Positions 8,407 through 17,193 are shown, counted from the stretch's first letter. The stretch: DNA of 40,611 nucleotides from a bacterium (GCA_019695335.1 JAIBAF010000029.1:1-40611); one strand, 5' to 3'. Translations and numbers: made by a program. Notes: a model not told the origin generated them from the sequence alone.

Positions 8407-9186
8407 TTACTTATCCTGAAAATTGGCTTTACGTTTTTCTAAGAAAGCCGCGACGCCTTCTTTCATATCATGGGTGCCGTACAATTCGCTGAAGCACGTC
8501 GATTCAATATCCATCGCTTTGCCAATATCGGCTTGCGAGCCCTGCGCAATCGATTTCAATGCTTTGCCGATTGACACGAGGCTTTTGGAAGTTATTTTTG
8601 CGGCCAATTTTTTTGCGTCCTCGACTAACGTATCTTTCGGAGCGATCATATTGACCAAACCGATAGCAAGCGCTTCTTCGGAGCGGACCTGGTCGCCCGT
8701 CAAAATCATTTGCGATGCTTTGCTGAGTCCGACGATACGCGGTAAGCGCTGCGTGCCACCGAAGCCGGGAATAATACCAAGCGAAATTTCCGGTAGTCCC
8801 ATCAGCGCGCGATCCGATGCGATCCGGATATGACAACTCATAGCCAGTTCCAACCCGCCGCCGAGACAGAATCCGTTGATCGCGGCAATCACCGGTTTCG
8901 GCCCGTTTTCCAATTTCAGGAAAACTTTCTGACCGAATGCCGACATGTCTTTGGCCTGGGATGCGTTGGTTAATTTTGAAATTTCTTCAATATCGGCGCC
9001 GCTGGCAAACGTTTTACCCGCGCCAGTGAGAATCATTACTTTGACGTCGGGATTGGCGTACATCTCATCCAGCATCCGGTCGAGTTCCTGCAGCAGTCCC
9101 ATTTTCAGGCTGTTGCTCGGAGGATTATTGAGCGAAATGACCGCGATTTTATCGGCAATTTCCAATTGAAGAAATTGATAAGCCAT
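8407..9186 (-). CDS. enoyl-CoA hydratase/isomerase (crotonase family)
   Basis: 259 residues, standard crotonase length. Oxyanion-hole elements ASGADI and GFCLGGG are present, and both catalytic glutamates of true hydratases are kept (E113 in LELA and E133 in LPEISLG, 20 apart as in rat ECH E144/E164), so water addition to 2-enoyl-CoA is plausible. PGFGGTQRLPR is also typical. The substrate chain length cannot be read from sequence. Start at 9186 with GGAGA upstream. It is not next to other beta-oxidation genes; it sits between the rplI operon and trmB. Confidence 0.93.
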   Translation of the reverse strand: MAYQFLQLEIADKIAVISLNNPPSNSLKMGLLQELDRMLDEMYANPDVKVMILTGAGKTFASGADIEEISKLTNASQAKDMSAFGQKVFLKLENGPKPVIAAINGFCLGGGLELAMSCHIRIASDRALMGLPEISLGIIPGFGGTQRLPRIVGLSKASQMILTGDQVRSEEALAIGLVNMIAPKDTLVEDAKKLAAKITSKSLVSIGKALKSIAQGSQADIGKAMDIESTCFSELYGTHDMKEGVAAFLEKRKANFQDK

Positions 9187-9289
9187 GAGCGTATCTCCGT
9201 TTTTGAATTAAAAAAATTAAATCGATTGGAATGGAATGAATATACATTCCAGCATTGATAAATGAAACACGAAAGTAGGAGTAAAAAAT

Positions 9290-9319
9290 AAAAGCAGTTT
9301 CTGTTCGAAACTGCTTTTA
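9290..9319 (-). terminator. terminator of the rpsF-ssb-rpsR-rplI operon
   Basis: Perfect 12-bp stem (AAAAGCAGTTTC / GAAACTGCTTTT) with a 5-base loop, located 25 bases past the rplI stop and followed on the minus strand by ATTTTTTA. A strong intrinsic terminator. Confidence 0.9.
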
Positions 9320-9344
9320 ATATTACTCTTAATTAAATCGGTAA

Positions 9345-9788
9345 TTACTGTTTGACGACCCAGACTTTGATTTTCGCAATCACTTCCGTGTGCAGCTTGG
9401 CGTCGACGGTGTACAAACCTAAAGCCTTGATCGGTTCATCCAAAATGATCCGGCGTTTGTCAATCTGCAGGCCTTGTTCGGCCAAATGATTGGCGATGTC
9501 CTGCGACGTAACGGATCCGAAAAGTTTATCGTCTTCACCAACCGAAACGGCAATGGTGACCGATGCGGCTTCGAGTTTGACGGCCAGTTCTTCGGCGCCT
9601 TTTTTCTCGCGCGCAATGCGGGAGGCGATCATTTTCTTTTCGTTTTCGTAAATCGCCTGGTTGGATTTATTGTATACCAGCGCCAAACCTTTCGGCACGA
9701 GGTAATTGCGGGCAAAACCCGGTTTGACATCGACCAACTCGCCGGCCTGGCCGAGGTTGTCTACGTTATCTCTTAAAATGACTTTCAT
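9345..9788 (-). CDS. rplI: 50S ribosomal protein L9
   Basis: 147 residues, the normal length. The N-terminal RNA-binding domain has MKVILRDNVDNLGQAGELV and GFARNYLVPKGLA, then the long connecting helix and the C-terminal domain with the conserved FGSVTSQDIA. Last gene of the classical rpsF-ssb-rpsR-rplI operon and followed by a strong terminator. Confidence 0.98.
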   Translation of the reverse strand: MKVILRDNVDNLGQAGELVDVKPGFARNYLVPKGLALVYNKSNQAIYENEKKMIASRIAREKKGAEELAVKLEAASVTIAVSVGEDDKLFGSVTSQDIANHLAEQGLQIDKRRIILDEPIKALGLYTVDAKLHTEVIAKIKVWVVKQ

Positions 9789-9819
9789 ACGGTTCTCCGT
9801 GTAGTTTTCAAAATTTCAT

Positions 9820-10086
9820 TTACTTGGTCATATCGCTTACGAACGGCAACAACGCCAGGTGACGCGCGTATTTGACGGCATTGATCAATTGACGTTGATG
9901 CAACGCGCAAACGCCGGACGTACGGCGGGTGAGGATACGGCCTTGTTCGGACGTAAATTTCTGCAGACGTTTCGTATCGCGATAATCCACATACAATGCT
10001 TTTTCTTCGCAGAACGGGCAGTTTTTTTGTTTGCCCATGACGGTTTTTTGTTCTCTGCGTTTATTACGATTTTCTCTCATGTTCAT
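9820..10086 (-). CDS. rpsR: 30S ribosomal protein S18
   Basis: 88 residues. Contains CPFCEEK and later GVCALHQRQL, that is a CxxC plus CxxH arrangement typical of zinc-binding (C+) S18 forms. The core YRDTKRLQKFTSEQGRIL and RRTSG matches the family; S18 binds the platform together with S6. The first ATG (10086) is preferred over the one at 10080, because AAGGA lies 7 bases before it. Third gene of the operon. Confidence 0.97.
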   Translation of the reverse strand: MNMRENRNKRREQKTVMGKQKNCPFCEEKALYVDYRDTKRLQKFTSEQGRILTRRTSGVCALHQRQLINAVKYARHLALLPFVSDMTK

Positions 10087-10101
10087 AATAAAAATCCTTG
10101 T

Positions 10102-10527
10102 TTAATTTTCCGATGGGGTCCACGTTTCGGAAGAGGATGCGTCGATGGACGATTCGTCTTCGTTCGTGTGGGTTTCCGTGCGGTTATGTTTGTCTAAAAA
10201 CTGAACGCGATGGGCTTTGATTTCAACCACGGTGCGGGCATCGCCGTCTTCGGATTTCCATAAACGGCTTTGCAATTCGCCGTCGACGAGTACCGCACTG
10301 CCGCGCGTCAGATTTTTGCCGCAACTTTCCGCAAGTTTATGCCATGCGACAACGCCGACATAACAGACTTCTTCGCGCCATTGGCCGTTTTGGTCTTTAT
10401 ATTTACGGTTGGATGCAACACAAAAATTGACAACCGGTGTCTGCTGGTTGGTCTGACGAAACGACGGATCGCGCGTCAGGTTGCCTGCAATGATGACCCG
10501 GTTAATGTCCGGCATTTTAAAAGCCAC
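10102..10527 (-). CDS. ssb: single-stranded DNA-binding protein
   Basis: 141 residues. The OB-fold (1-110) starts with INRVIIAGNLTRDP and includes VVNFCVASNRKY, VCYVGVVAWHKLAE and LVDGELQSRLW, clear SSB signatures. SSB coats single-stranded DNA in replication and repair. Odd: the short C-terminal tail is acidic/Ser-rich but ends TPSEN, with no DDIPF-type tip, the motif that normally recruits partner proteins, and no frame around the stop restores one. It sits in the usual position between rpsF and rpsR. Confidence 0.96.
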   Translation of the reverse strand: MAFKMPDINRVIIAGNLTRDPSFRQTNQQTPVVNFCVASNRKYKDQNGQWREEVCYVGVVAWHKLAESCGKNLTRGSAVLVDGELQSRLWKSEDGDARTVVEIKAHRVQFLDKHNRTETHTNEDESSIDASSSETWTPSEN

Positions 10528-10543
10528 AACCCATCTCCTTTAA

Positions 10544-10936
10544 TTAAATCGCCAAGGCTTCTTCAGCCGGCTTTTCCAAAGGCGCTTTTTCACGAAGGCG
10601 TTCCGCACGCAAACGGCTGTCGACGAGCGTCGTCAGGTAACGCAGCAAACCTTCCGTGATATGGTAATAATCTTCCAGCGCTTTGGCCGTCGTACCCATA
10701 TCTTCAAATTCAAATAGGGCGTAATAGCCGTAAGTTTTTTTGTGGATCGGGTACGCCAATTTGCGTTTGCCCCACTCGTCAACTTTTACGTTTTTGCATT
10801 GATGTTGGACGAGGATATCTTTGACTTTCTCGACGATGGCTTTGGTGCCGTCGTCGCCGATCTGCGGATCGATCACGATCATCGTCTCGTAGAATCGTGA
10901 TTGACCCGGTGTGCCCTTGCGGGTTTTTTTCGACAT
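10544..10936 (-). CDS. rpsF: 30S ribosomal protein S6
   Basis: 130 residues. S6 core with FYETMIVIDP, KVDEWGKRKLAYPI and YYALFEF, then DSRLRAERLREK near the C-terminus. An additional basic N-terminal extension (SKKTRKGTPGQSR) precedes the core. S6 forms a heterodimer with S18 on the small-subunit platform. First gene of the operon; a leader with a long hairpin lies upstream (see the regulatory entry). Confidence 0.97.
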   Translation of the reverse strand: MSKKTRKGTPGQSRFYETMIVIDPQIGDDGTKAIVEKVKDILVQHQCKNVKVDEWGKRKLAYPIHKKTYGYYALFEFEDMGTTAKALEDYYHITEGLLRYLTTLVDSRLRAERLREKAPLEKPAEEALAI

Positions 10937-10964
10937 AGGATAACTCCCTTTGGTCTGTTTATCG

Positions 10965-11008
10965 GCGTTAGCGTTCGGAGATACAGTTACATTTTCCGAT
11001 TCTAACGC
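10965..11008 (-). promoter_or_regulatory. candidate S6:S18 leader RNA upstream of rpsF
   Basis: In the 97-base gap upstream of rpsF the minus strand reads GCGTTAG ... CTAACGC, a 7-bp outer stem enclosing an inner CGGA/TCCG pairing and a CCGAACG strand on the 3' side. S6:S18 leaders, which let the S6:S18 dimer repress its own operon, have two stems with a conserved CCG on the 3' side of the internal loop, and this fits position and gross shape. I judged this by eye only; the conserved positions were not scored. Confidence 0.45.
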
Positions 11009-11033
11009 AGGGTTATTTAAAAAATTATAGTTC

Positions 11034-13496
11034 TTATTTTTGATCGGAACCGATTCTCATTCCGTAGAACGATCGTCTAACGAAGAAAACCGATACCGCG
11101 AAAAATGCAACCGCCATCAAATTGCTGACCGTTGAGCCGGCATCATGCGTCAGTGTTACGGCTAATTCTACGGCTAACAATCCGAACAAAGTTGTAAATT
11201 TAATAACCGGATTCATGGCGACGGAAGACGTGTCTTTAAAAGGATCGCCGACCGTGTCACCCACGACCGTTGCTGAGTGTAATTCCGTTCCTTTTTGTTT
11301 GAGCTCAACTTCGACAATTTTCTTTGCATTGTCCCATGCTCCTCCCGCATTCGCCATGAAAATGGCCTGATATAATCCGAAAATAGCGATGGAAACCAGG
11401 TAACCGATGAAGAAGAACGGTTCAGTAAATGCAAAGGCTAATGTTCCGAAAAATACAGCAAGAAAAATATTGAACATACCTTTTTGCGCATATTGCGTAC
11501 AAATTTCGACAACTTTTTTGCTGTCTTGCACGGATGCTTTTTCAACGCCTTCCAGTTTGATATTGGCTTTGATAAATTCAACCGCACGGTGTGCTCCGGT
11601 CGTCACGGCTTGGGTAGAAGCGCCGGTAAACCAATAAATCATGGCGCCGCCGGTGATAAGACCCAATACAAACGGTGCGTGCAATAATGACAAATTCTGA
11701 ATGGCGGCGGCATCTTTTAAACCGCCGGTAAGCGCCATAATAATTGAAAAAATCATGGTGGTGGCGCCCACGACTGCCGTTCCGATCAATACAGGTTTGG
11801 CTGTTGCTTTAAACGTATTGCCGGCGCCGTCATTGGCTTCCAGTAAATGTTTAGCGCGGTCAAAATTAGCCGTTATATTAAAATCTTTTTTAACTTCGTC
11901 TTTGACGTTGGGAATTTGTTCGATGAGCGATAACTCGTACACCGATTGAGCATTGTCCGTTACAGGGCCGTAGGAGTCGACGGCGATAGTCACGGGTCCC
12001 ATTCCCAAAAATCCAAATGCAACCAATCCGAAAGCAAATACGGCCGGCACCGCCATCAGAGCGCCCAAGCCGGTCGTGCTAAAATAGAATGACAATGACA
12101 TTAAAATGACGATGCTGATGCCGAGCCAGTATGCTGAAAAATTGCCCGCAACGAAACCGGAAAGAATGTTTAGCGATGCGCCGCCTTCCTTGGACGACAC
12201 AACCACGTCTTTGACGTGAGACGATTCGGTGGAAGTGAAAATTTTAACCAGTTCCGGAATGACAGCGCCGGCAAGAGTTCCGCAAGAAATAATCGAGGAT
12301 AATTTCCACCACAGCGTCGTATCGCCGCCGAGATTGGGAATCATCAGGTAAGAGACGAAATAGGTCAGAATGATGGATACAATGGATGTTACCCAAACCA
12401 ACGAGGTTAAAGGCGCTTCAAAATTCATTTCCATCGCTTGTCCGAAACGGCTTTTCGCGATGCTTTCGTTGACGAAGTATGATAAAGCACTGGCCACGAC
12501 CATCATGATGCGCATGACGAAAATCCATACCAGCAATTGCACCTGAATGATGGGATCGCTCACCGCTAGCAAAATAAAAGTAATTAACGCTACGCCAGTG
12601 ACGCCATACGTTTCAAAACCGTCGGCGCTGGGTCCGACCGAGTCGCCCGCGTTGTCGCCGGTACAATCGGCAATGACGCCGGGATTACGTGCGTCGTCTT
12701 CTTTGATTTTAAAAACGATTTTCATCAAATCGGCGCCGATGTCGGCAATTTTTGTGAAGATACCGCCGGCAATCCGCAATGCGGCCGCGCCCAGTGATTC
12801 GCCGATGGCAAAACCAATAAAGCAAGGTCCGGCATAATCTCCCGGAATGAAAAGCAAAATACATAACATGATCAGCAATTCAACGCTGATCAGTAACATA
12901 CCAATACTCATGCCGGCGCGAAGAGGAATGGCATAAATCGGATAAGGTTTACCCTCCAAACTTGCAAAAGCGGTCCGCGAATTGGCAAACGTATTGACGC
13001 GGATTCCAAACCATGCTACGCCGTAACTACCGCCGATTCCGATTAAACTGAACAATAAGATGATGAACACACGAACGGCTTCGAAATGTAAAAGTACGCC
13101 GAAATACAAAATGATAATAACGGCGATAAAAGCTTCGAGGATTAAAATGAATTTACCCTGCGTGACGAGGTACGTTTTACAGGTTTCATAAATGAGTTCG
13201 GAAATTTCACGCATGGCTTTGTGTACGGGCAATTGTTTAAGATTCATGTAAATCATCAATCCAAAAACCAATCCCAACACACAAACGACTAACCCGCCTA
13301 AAAGCAACGAGTGGCCGTCAACGCCAAGAAAATTGGCTTGAGAAAGGTCAGGCAATTTCAAATTAGCTTCACCGCCGGGTTGATGATCCTGAGCCAATAC
13401 TCCGGTGACGTTGAGAAGGACCATGAAAACGGTTGCCAACAGCAATCGGAATACCGGTGTCCATGGACGGACACTGCGATTCGTTGATAGTTGCAT
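11034..13496 (-). CDS. hppA: membrane-bound ion-translocating pyrophosphatase (divergent M-PPase)
   Basis: 820 residues, longer than the usual 650-770. It hydrolyses PPi and pumps H+ and/or Na+ across the membrane. N-terminal signal-like segment (about 15-35), then about 16 hydrophobic helices. Catalytic loops are present: EDDARNPGVIADCTGDNAGD (PPi/Mg site), DSYGPVTDNAQSV, and DTVGDPFKDTSS. The substrate-loop reads GPSADGFETYG rather than the common GMAADLFETY, marking a divergent branch also seen in Bacteroidota. GNTFKAT carries Lys at the position that makes M-PPases K+-independent. The ion cannot be decided from this. It stands in the ribosomal/prs gene cluster, between pth and rpsF. Confidence 0.95.
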   Translation of the reverse strand: MQLSTNRSVRPWTPVFRLLLATVFMVLLNVTGVLAQDHQPGGEANLKLPDLSQANFLGVDGHSLLLGGLVVCVLGLVFGLMIYMNLKQLPVHKAMREISELIYETCKTYLVTQGKFILILEAFIAVIIILYFGVLLHFEAVRVFIILLFSLIGIGGSYGVAWFGIRVNTFANSRTAFASLEGKPYPIYAIPLRAGMSIGMLLISVELLIMLCILLFIPGDYAGPCFIGFAIGESLGAAALRIAGGIFTKIADIGADLMKIVFKIKEDDARNPGVIADCTGDNAGDSVGPSADGFETYGVTGVALITFILLAVSDPIIQVQLLVWIFVMRIMMVVASALSYFVNESIAKSRFGQAMEMNFEAPLTSLVWVTSIVSIILTYFVSYLMIPNLGGDTTLWWKLSSIISCGTLAGAVIPELVKIFTSTESSHVKDVVVSSKEGGASLNILSGFVAGNFSAYWLGISIVILMSLSFYFSTTGLGALMAVPAVFAFGLVAFGFLGMGPVTIAVDSYGPVTDNAQSVYELSLIEQIPNVKDEVKKDFNITANFDRAKHLLEANDGAGNTFKATAKPVLIGTAVVGATTMIFSIIMALTGGLKDAAAIQNLSLLHAPFVLGLITGGAMIYWFTGASTQAVTTGAHRAVEFIKANIKLEGVEKASVQDSKKVVEICTQYAQKGMFNIFLAVFFGTLAFAFTEPFFFIGYLVSIAIFGLYQAIFMANAGGAWDNAKKIVEVELKQKGTELHSATVVGDTVGDPFKDTSSVAMNPVIKFTTLFGLLAVELAVTLTHDAGSTVSNLMAVAFFAVSVFFVRRSFYGMRIGSDQK

Positions 13497-13549
13497 GGGA
13501 CTTTCGAGCTCCTTTTTTTCTTGTTATGTATGTATCTCTATCTTCAAAC

Positions 13550-14125
13550 TTATTCAATAACCAAAGCGTTGAAGCCGTTCATGGCCTGCACAATCCCGTT
13601 TTTAATAAATTCCATGGCCGCCTGCGAAGAAGTTTTAATTACTTTCGAGAGTAACGGTTCTTCTTCTTTAGAAAACCGGGATAGAACAAAATCGGCCAAA
13701 TCCATTTGCGTCATCAGTGAATTGCTTATGCCAATCCGCAACCTCGGAAACTGATCGCTGTTCAAATGATAAATGACTGATTTAAGTCCATTCTGGCCGC
13801 CGTCCGAACCGGTAGGTCGGAGACGGATTTTGCCGAGCGGTAATGCCGCATCATCGCAGATAATTAAGGAATCCCGTAACGGGATCTTATAAAACTTCAC
13901 AATTTCTCTGACGGCCAATCCGCTGTTATTCATATACGTTGTCGGCTTCAGAAGTATGATCCGGTCATCACCTGCCGTCACGTCGGCATACTCAAAGTCG
14001 CCTTTACCGGCACGTAACGAACAGTTCCAGCTTTCGGCTAATGCATCGATCACCAGGAATCCCGCATTGTGGCGGGTCTGAGAATAGCGATTTCCGGGAT
14101 TTCCCAAACCGGCGATCAGTTTCAT
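13550..14125 (-). CDS. pth: peptidyl-tRNA hydrolase
   Basis: 191 residues, standard. It releases peptides from prematurely dissociated peptidyl-tRNA. GLGNPGNRYSQTRHNAGF contains the catalytic His19 and the substrate Asn9; NNSG and the CDDAALPLGKIRLR stretch supplies Asp92, followed by SDGGQNGLKSV. All match the family. Part of the prs-rplY-pth cluster, 81 bases after rplY, an order found in many bacteria. Confidence 0.97.
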   Translation of the reverse strand: MKLIAGLGNPGNRYSQTRHNAGFLVIDALAESWNCSLRAGKGDFEYADVTAGDDRIILLKPTTYMNNSGLAVREIVKFYKIPLRDSLIICDDAALPLGKIRLRPTGSDGGQNGLKSVIYHLNSDQFPRLRIGISNSLMTQMDLADFVLSRFSKEEEPLLSKVIKTSSQAAMEFIKNGIVQAMNGFNALVIE

Positions 14126-14206
14126 GCAGCCAATCCTCCTGAATAATTAAGGATATTGAATGGCCGCGATGGTGATAACCGGTAAGCGATATCCATTGTG
14201 AGAATA

Positions 14207-14884
14207 TTACTTCTTCTCGGTTTTTTCGGCTTTCGGAGCGGCTTCTTTCGTCTCTTCCGTAGCGCCTTCTTCTTTAGCCTTCGCACCCACCAATTCCGGT
14301 TCTGTCGGAGCGGCTTGCGCTTCCGCAAGAATCGATTCGAGAGCCTTCGGAATAACGACGGTACAGACCGATTCGCTGGCCGGATTGAGAATGGTAATGT
14401 TCTCGAATTTCAAATCGCGGACGTGGATACCGTGACCGATGTCAATGTTATCGACATTGACTTCAAGATGCAGAGGAATATTACCGGGCAGACATTTGAT
14501 GTGAAATTCAGTCATGTCGTGCTGGAAAATTCCGCCTTTGGTCTTGACGCCGATAGGTGTGCCTGTGAAAACGATCGGAACGTAAACGTCGATCGGGCGA
14601 TCCATACGAACACTCATGACATCCACATGCATGATTTGTCCGGTAACCGGATCTTTATCGAAATCACGAACCAGCGCTTTCAGTTCTTTTCCATCGAGGT
14701 TAAACGTGACCAAAGTATGTTCTTCCTGGAGAAATTTAACTAGCGACGGCGCATCGAATTCGATCGCAATGTTTTCCTGGCCGAAACCGTAGAAAATTCC
14801 GGGGACTTTGCCCGCGTGGCGCGATTTTTTAGCGCTGTGTTTTCCGGCTTCTCTGCGTTCAGCCTTGAGTGCAACGGCTTCCAT
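14207..14884 (-). CDS. rplY: 50S ribosomal protein L25 (Ctc/long form)
   Basis: 225 residues, the two-domain CTC/TL5 form. The 5S rRNA-binding domain begins VALKAERREAGKHSAKKSR with the YGFGQENIAIEF loop and TLVTFNLDGKELKALVRDFD; the C-terminal domain (about 95-190) has HVDVMSVRM and PIGVKTKGGI. A charged Ala/Glu/Lys-rich tail (last about 30 residues) is probably disordered. Lies between prs and pth. Confidence 0.96.
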   Translation of the reverse strand: MEAVALKAERREAGKHSAKKSRHAGKVPGIFYGFGQENIAIEFDAPSLVKFLQEEHTLVTFNLDGKELKALVRDFDKDPVTGQIMHVDVMSVRMDRPIDVYVPIVFTGTPIGVKTKGGIFQHDMTEFHIKCLPGNIPLHLEVNVDNIDIGHGIHVRDLKFENITILNPASESVCTVVIPKALESILAEAQAAPTEPELVGAKAKEEGATEETKEAAPKAEKTEKK

Positions 14885-14929
14885 GATATTTCCTCTATCG
14901 TTTGGTTTAATGTTTATTTTTAATTTTTC

Positions 14930-15868
14930 TTAATTGAACAATACGCTGATGGATTCCGCTTTGTGAATCCGTGCGATCGCTTCGGAAAAAACGTGTGTAA
15001 CCGTGATGACTTCGACTTTTTCACACGTATGTCGCAATGGAATCGTATCGGTTACGGTGATTTTTTCAATCGGGGACGCCATAATTTTTTCAATCGCAGA
15101 ACCTGACAAAATCGGGTGCGTACAGGCGGCATAAATATGACGCGCACCGTTGTTCTTCAGCGCCGTAGCCGCTTGCGTCAAAGTACCGGCCGTATCGATC
15201 ATATCGTCGATCAGCAGGATATCGCGTCCTTCGACTTCACCGATGATATTCATGATTTCCACGTCGTTTGCGCGTGGCCGCCGTTTATCGATAATGGCAA
15301 AATCGGCGTTCAAGCGTTTGGCGTACGCGCGGGCTAATTTTACTCCGCCAACGTCCGGCGAAACTACAACCGCGCCTGATGATAATTTTGTTTTCCAGTA
15401 TTCAGTCAATACCGGCGAAGAATACAAGTGATCGAGCGGAACGTTGAAAAATCCCTGGATCTGCGCCGAATGTAAATCCATAGTCAGCAGCCGGTCAACG
15501 CCTGCAGTGGAAATAAGATCGGCGGTTAATTTAGCCGTGATCGGAACACGCGGCTGATCTTTACGATCCTGACGGGCATATCCAAAGTAGGGAATGACCG
15601 CCGTCACACGATACGCCGATGCACGTTTTGCGGCATCAATCAGGATCAGAAGTTCCATCAGGTTATCGGCCGGAGGAAAAGTCGGTTGGATGATAAAGAG
15701 ATCTTTGCCGCGGATGTTTTCGACATATTTGGCGAAAATTTCGCCATCGCTGAAGTTGTAAATTTCTACTTCAGCGAGTGACACACCCATCTGGCGCGCA
15801 ACTTCTTCAGCAAAGGGCCGGTTACTGCGGCCGGCAACCAACATAATCTTGTTATTAAATTCAACCAT
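14930..15868 (-). CDS. prs: ribose-phosphate pyrophosphokinase
   Basis: 312 residues, standard. It makes PRPP from ribose 5-phosphate and ATP for nucleotide, His and Trp synthesis. SFPPADNLMELLIL-like segment near 65, the flexible-loop YFGYARQDRKDQPR, DLHSAQIQGFF, the DKRRPRAND stretch and the PRPP loop LLIDDMIDTAGTL are all present. It follows tRNA-Gln and ispE and precedes rplY, the widespread ispE-tRNA-Gln-prs-rplY-pth arrangement. Confidence 0.98.
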   Translation of the reverse strand: MVEFNNKIMLVAGRSNRPFAEEVARQMGVSLAEVEIYNFSDGEIFAKYVENIRGKDLFIIQPTFPPADNLMELLILIDAAKRASAYRVTAVIPYFGYARQDRKDQPRVPITAKLTADLISTAGVDRLLTMDLHSAQIQGFFNVPLDHLYSSPVLTEYWKTKLSSGAVVVSPDVGGVKLARAYAKRLNADFAIIDKRRPRANDVEIMNIIGEVEGRDILLIDDMIDTAGTLTQAATALKNNGARHIYAACTHPILSGSAIEKIMASPIEKITVTDTIPLRHTCEKVEVITVTHVFSEAIARIHKAESISVLFN

Positions 15869-15917
15869 GGTCTATATGTTCTCAAACGTATCGTATTGAC
15901 TGTTGCTGAAAAATTAA

Positions 15918-15963
15918 CCCGACATTTTGGGATAAATCCCATGATTAATCCCAATACATCGGG
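15918..15963 (-). terminator. hairpin between tRNA-Gln and prs
   Basis: Nested inverted repeat: outer CCCGA/TCGGG and inner TTGGGAT/ATCCCAA. On the minus strand it is followed by TTAATTTTTC. It may terminate the tRNA-Gln transcript or act as a partial attenuator in front of prs; the tract after it is only moderately U-rich. Confidence 0.5.
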
Positions 15964-15988
15964 CTGACGGACATACACAAAAAACATG

Positions 15989-16060
15989 CTGGGGTGCAAG
16001 GATTCGAACCTCGGAATGGATGGACCAAAACCATCTGCCTTACCACTTGGCTACACCCCA
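15989..16060 (-). tRNA. tRNA-Gln (anticodon UUG)
   Basis: 72-base cloverleaf: acceptor TGGGGTG/CACCCCA, D arm GCCAAGTGGTAAGGC, anticodon stem GATGG/CCATC with loop TTTTGGT (anticodon TTG), T arm GAGGTTCGAATCCTT. Discriminator G; CCA is not encoded. It lies between ispE and prs, as in many bacteria. Confidence 0.96.
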
Positions 16061-16158
16061 GTTTTTTTGATCATTCAAGTGCCTGTAAACACCTTATTTT
16101 AGGGCGTTTGCGGACATATTTCAGATCGAAAATACCCTGGTTTTCCAAAGGTGGGCTA

Positions 16159-16187
16159 AACATAATCGATTTTTGTTTCTTTGTCAA
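16159..16187 (-). promoter_or_regulatory. sigma70-type promoter for tRNA-Gln (and perhaps prs)
   Basis: TTGACA (16187-16182), 17-base spacer, TATGTT (16164-16159) on the minus strand. Predicted start about 90 bases before the tRNA 5' end. The match to the consensus and the spacing are ideal for the -35 box. Confidence 0.7.
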
Positions 16188-16210
16188 GATAAAACTTGAA
16201 TTTTCAGTAC

Positions 16211-17062
16211 TTAAACAAACCTGCAAACGGCTGTAAAATGACCGGAAAATTTCGATTGAATGCGGTCGATATCGGCCGTTGAATTGAATAGACCAAAAAC
16301 GGTTGAGCCGCTTCCTGACATCCTGGATATAACAGCGTTTTCTGATTCCAAGGCCTGTTTGATGGATCGGATTTGAGGAAATTCTGAAAAAACGAGTGGT
16401 TCAAAATCGTTTTCCATTGATAACGAAAAAGAAAGAGGCGCACTGAAGGCGTGAGTTAATTCGGTTTTCTTTTCTGGGCTCAAAAAGGTTTTGTAATTTT
16501 GGTAAGCCCAGGGTGTGGCAATATGGATGAGTGGATTGATCAACAAAACTTTTTCATTCAACGGCCATGGAATGAATTCGAGAATTTCGCCGCGGCCTCG
16601 GCCGATAGCTGTCGACCCTTTTCCCAGAAGTTGTCCGACAAAAAACGGAACATCAGAACCTAACGACGCGCCCAATTCAAACAATGTTTTTTCATCCAGA
16701 TTAAGCCCGAAAAGCCGGTTACATCCGATCAGTACGCCGGCGCCGTTGCTGCTGCCACCGCCGAGCCCCGCTCCGATGGGAATTGTTTTTTCAATGTGAA
16801 TCGACACATTGATTGATTGTTGAGTTACTTTTTCAAGAGCGTGCAAAGCCTTAACGCAAATATTGCTGTCGTCGAGCGGCACATCTTGTCGATTACACGT
16901 CAACGTTTGATGGGTATTTTTTTGAATGGAAATAATATCGTGGAGATCAATGGCTTTGAAAATGGTTTCGATATCGTGATATCCATCGTCGCGTCGACGT
17001 ACGATTTTCAGGCCGAGATTAATTTTGGCGTATGATATGATCTCTAATGTTTCGGTCGGCAT
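16211..17062 (-). CDS. ispE: 4-diphosphocytidyl-2-C-methyl-D-erythritol kinase
   Basis: 283 residues. GHMP-kinase fold acting in the MEP isoprenoid pathway. SYAKINLGLKIVRRRDDGYH supplies the catalytic Lys and the typical start; the ATP loop is IPIGAGLGGGSSNGAG; the C-terminal MSGSGSTVFGLF is the third GHMP motif. Start at 17062 with GAGAG upstream. Its presence shows isoprenoids are made by the MEP route. Divergent from the small exported-protein gene at 17194. Confidence 0.96.
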   Translation of the reverse strand: MPTETLEIISYAKINLGLKIVRRRDDGYHDIETIFKAIDLHDIISIQKNTHQTLTCNRQDVPLDDSNICVKALHALEKVTQQSINVSIHIEKTIPIGAGLGGGSSNGAGVLIGCNRLFGLNLDEKTLFELGASLGSDVPFFVGQLLGKGSTAIGRGRGEILEFIPWPLNEKVLLINPLIHIATPWAYQNYKTFLSPEKKTELTHAFSAPLSFSLSMENDFEPLVFSEFPQIRSIKQALESENAVISRMSGSGSTVFGLFNSTADIDRIQSKFSGHFTAVCRFV

Positions 17063-17193
17063 CGGTCTCTCTTTCCATTTTGGCGTTATATGTAAAAATA
17101 TTTCCGGTCAATTTCAATCAGAAGATTTCCTTGAGACACCTTTTTGCTTGCTTTTTTTATAAAAAATCTTACTCTTATAGTAGGACATTATCT

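Noticed and set aside
11122-12837. Plus-strand frames opposite hppA
   Set aside because: Mirror frames of a biased coding sequence; products are low-complexity and without motifs.
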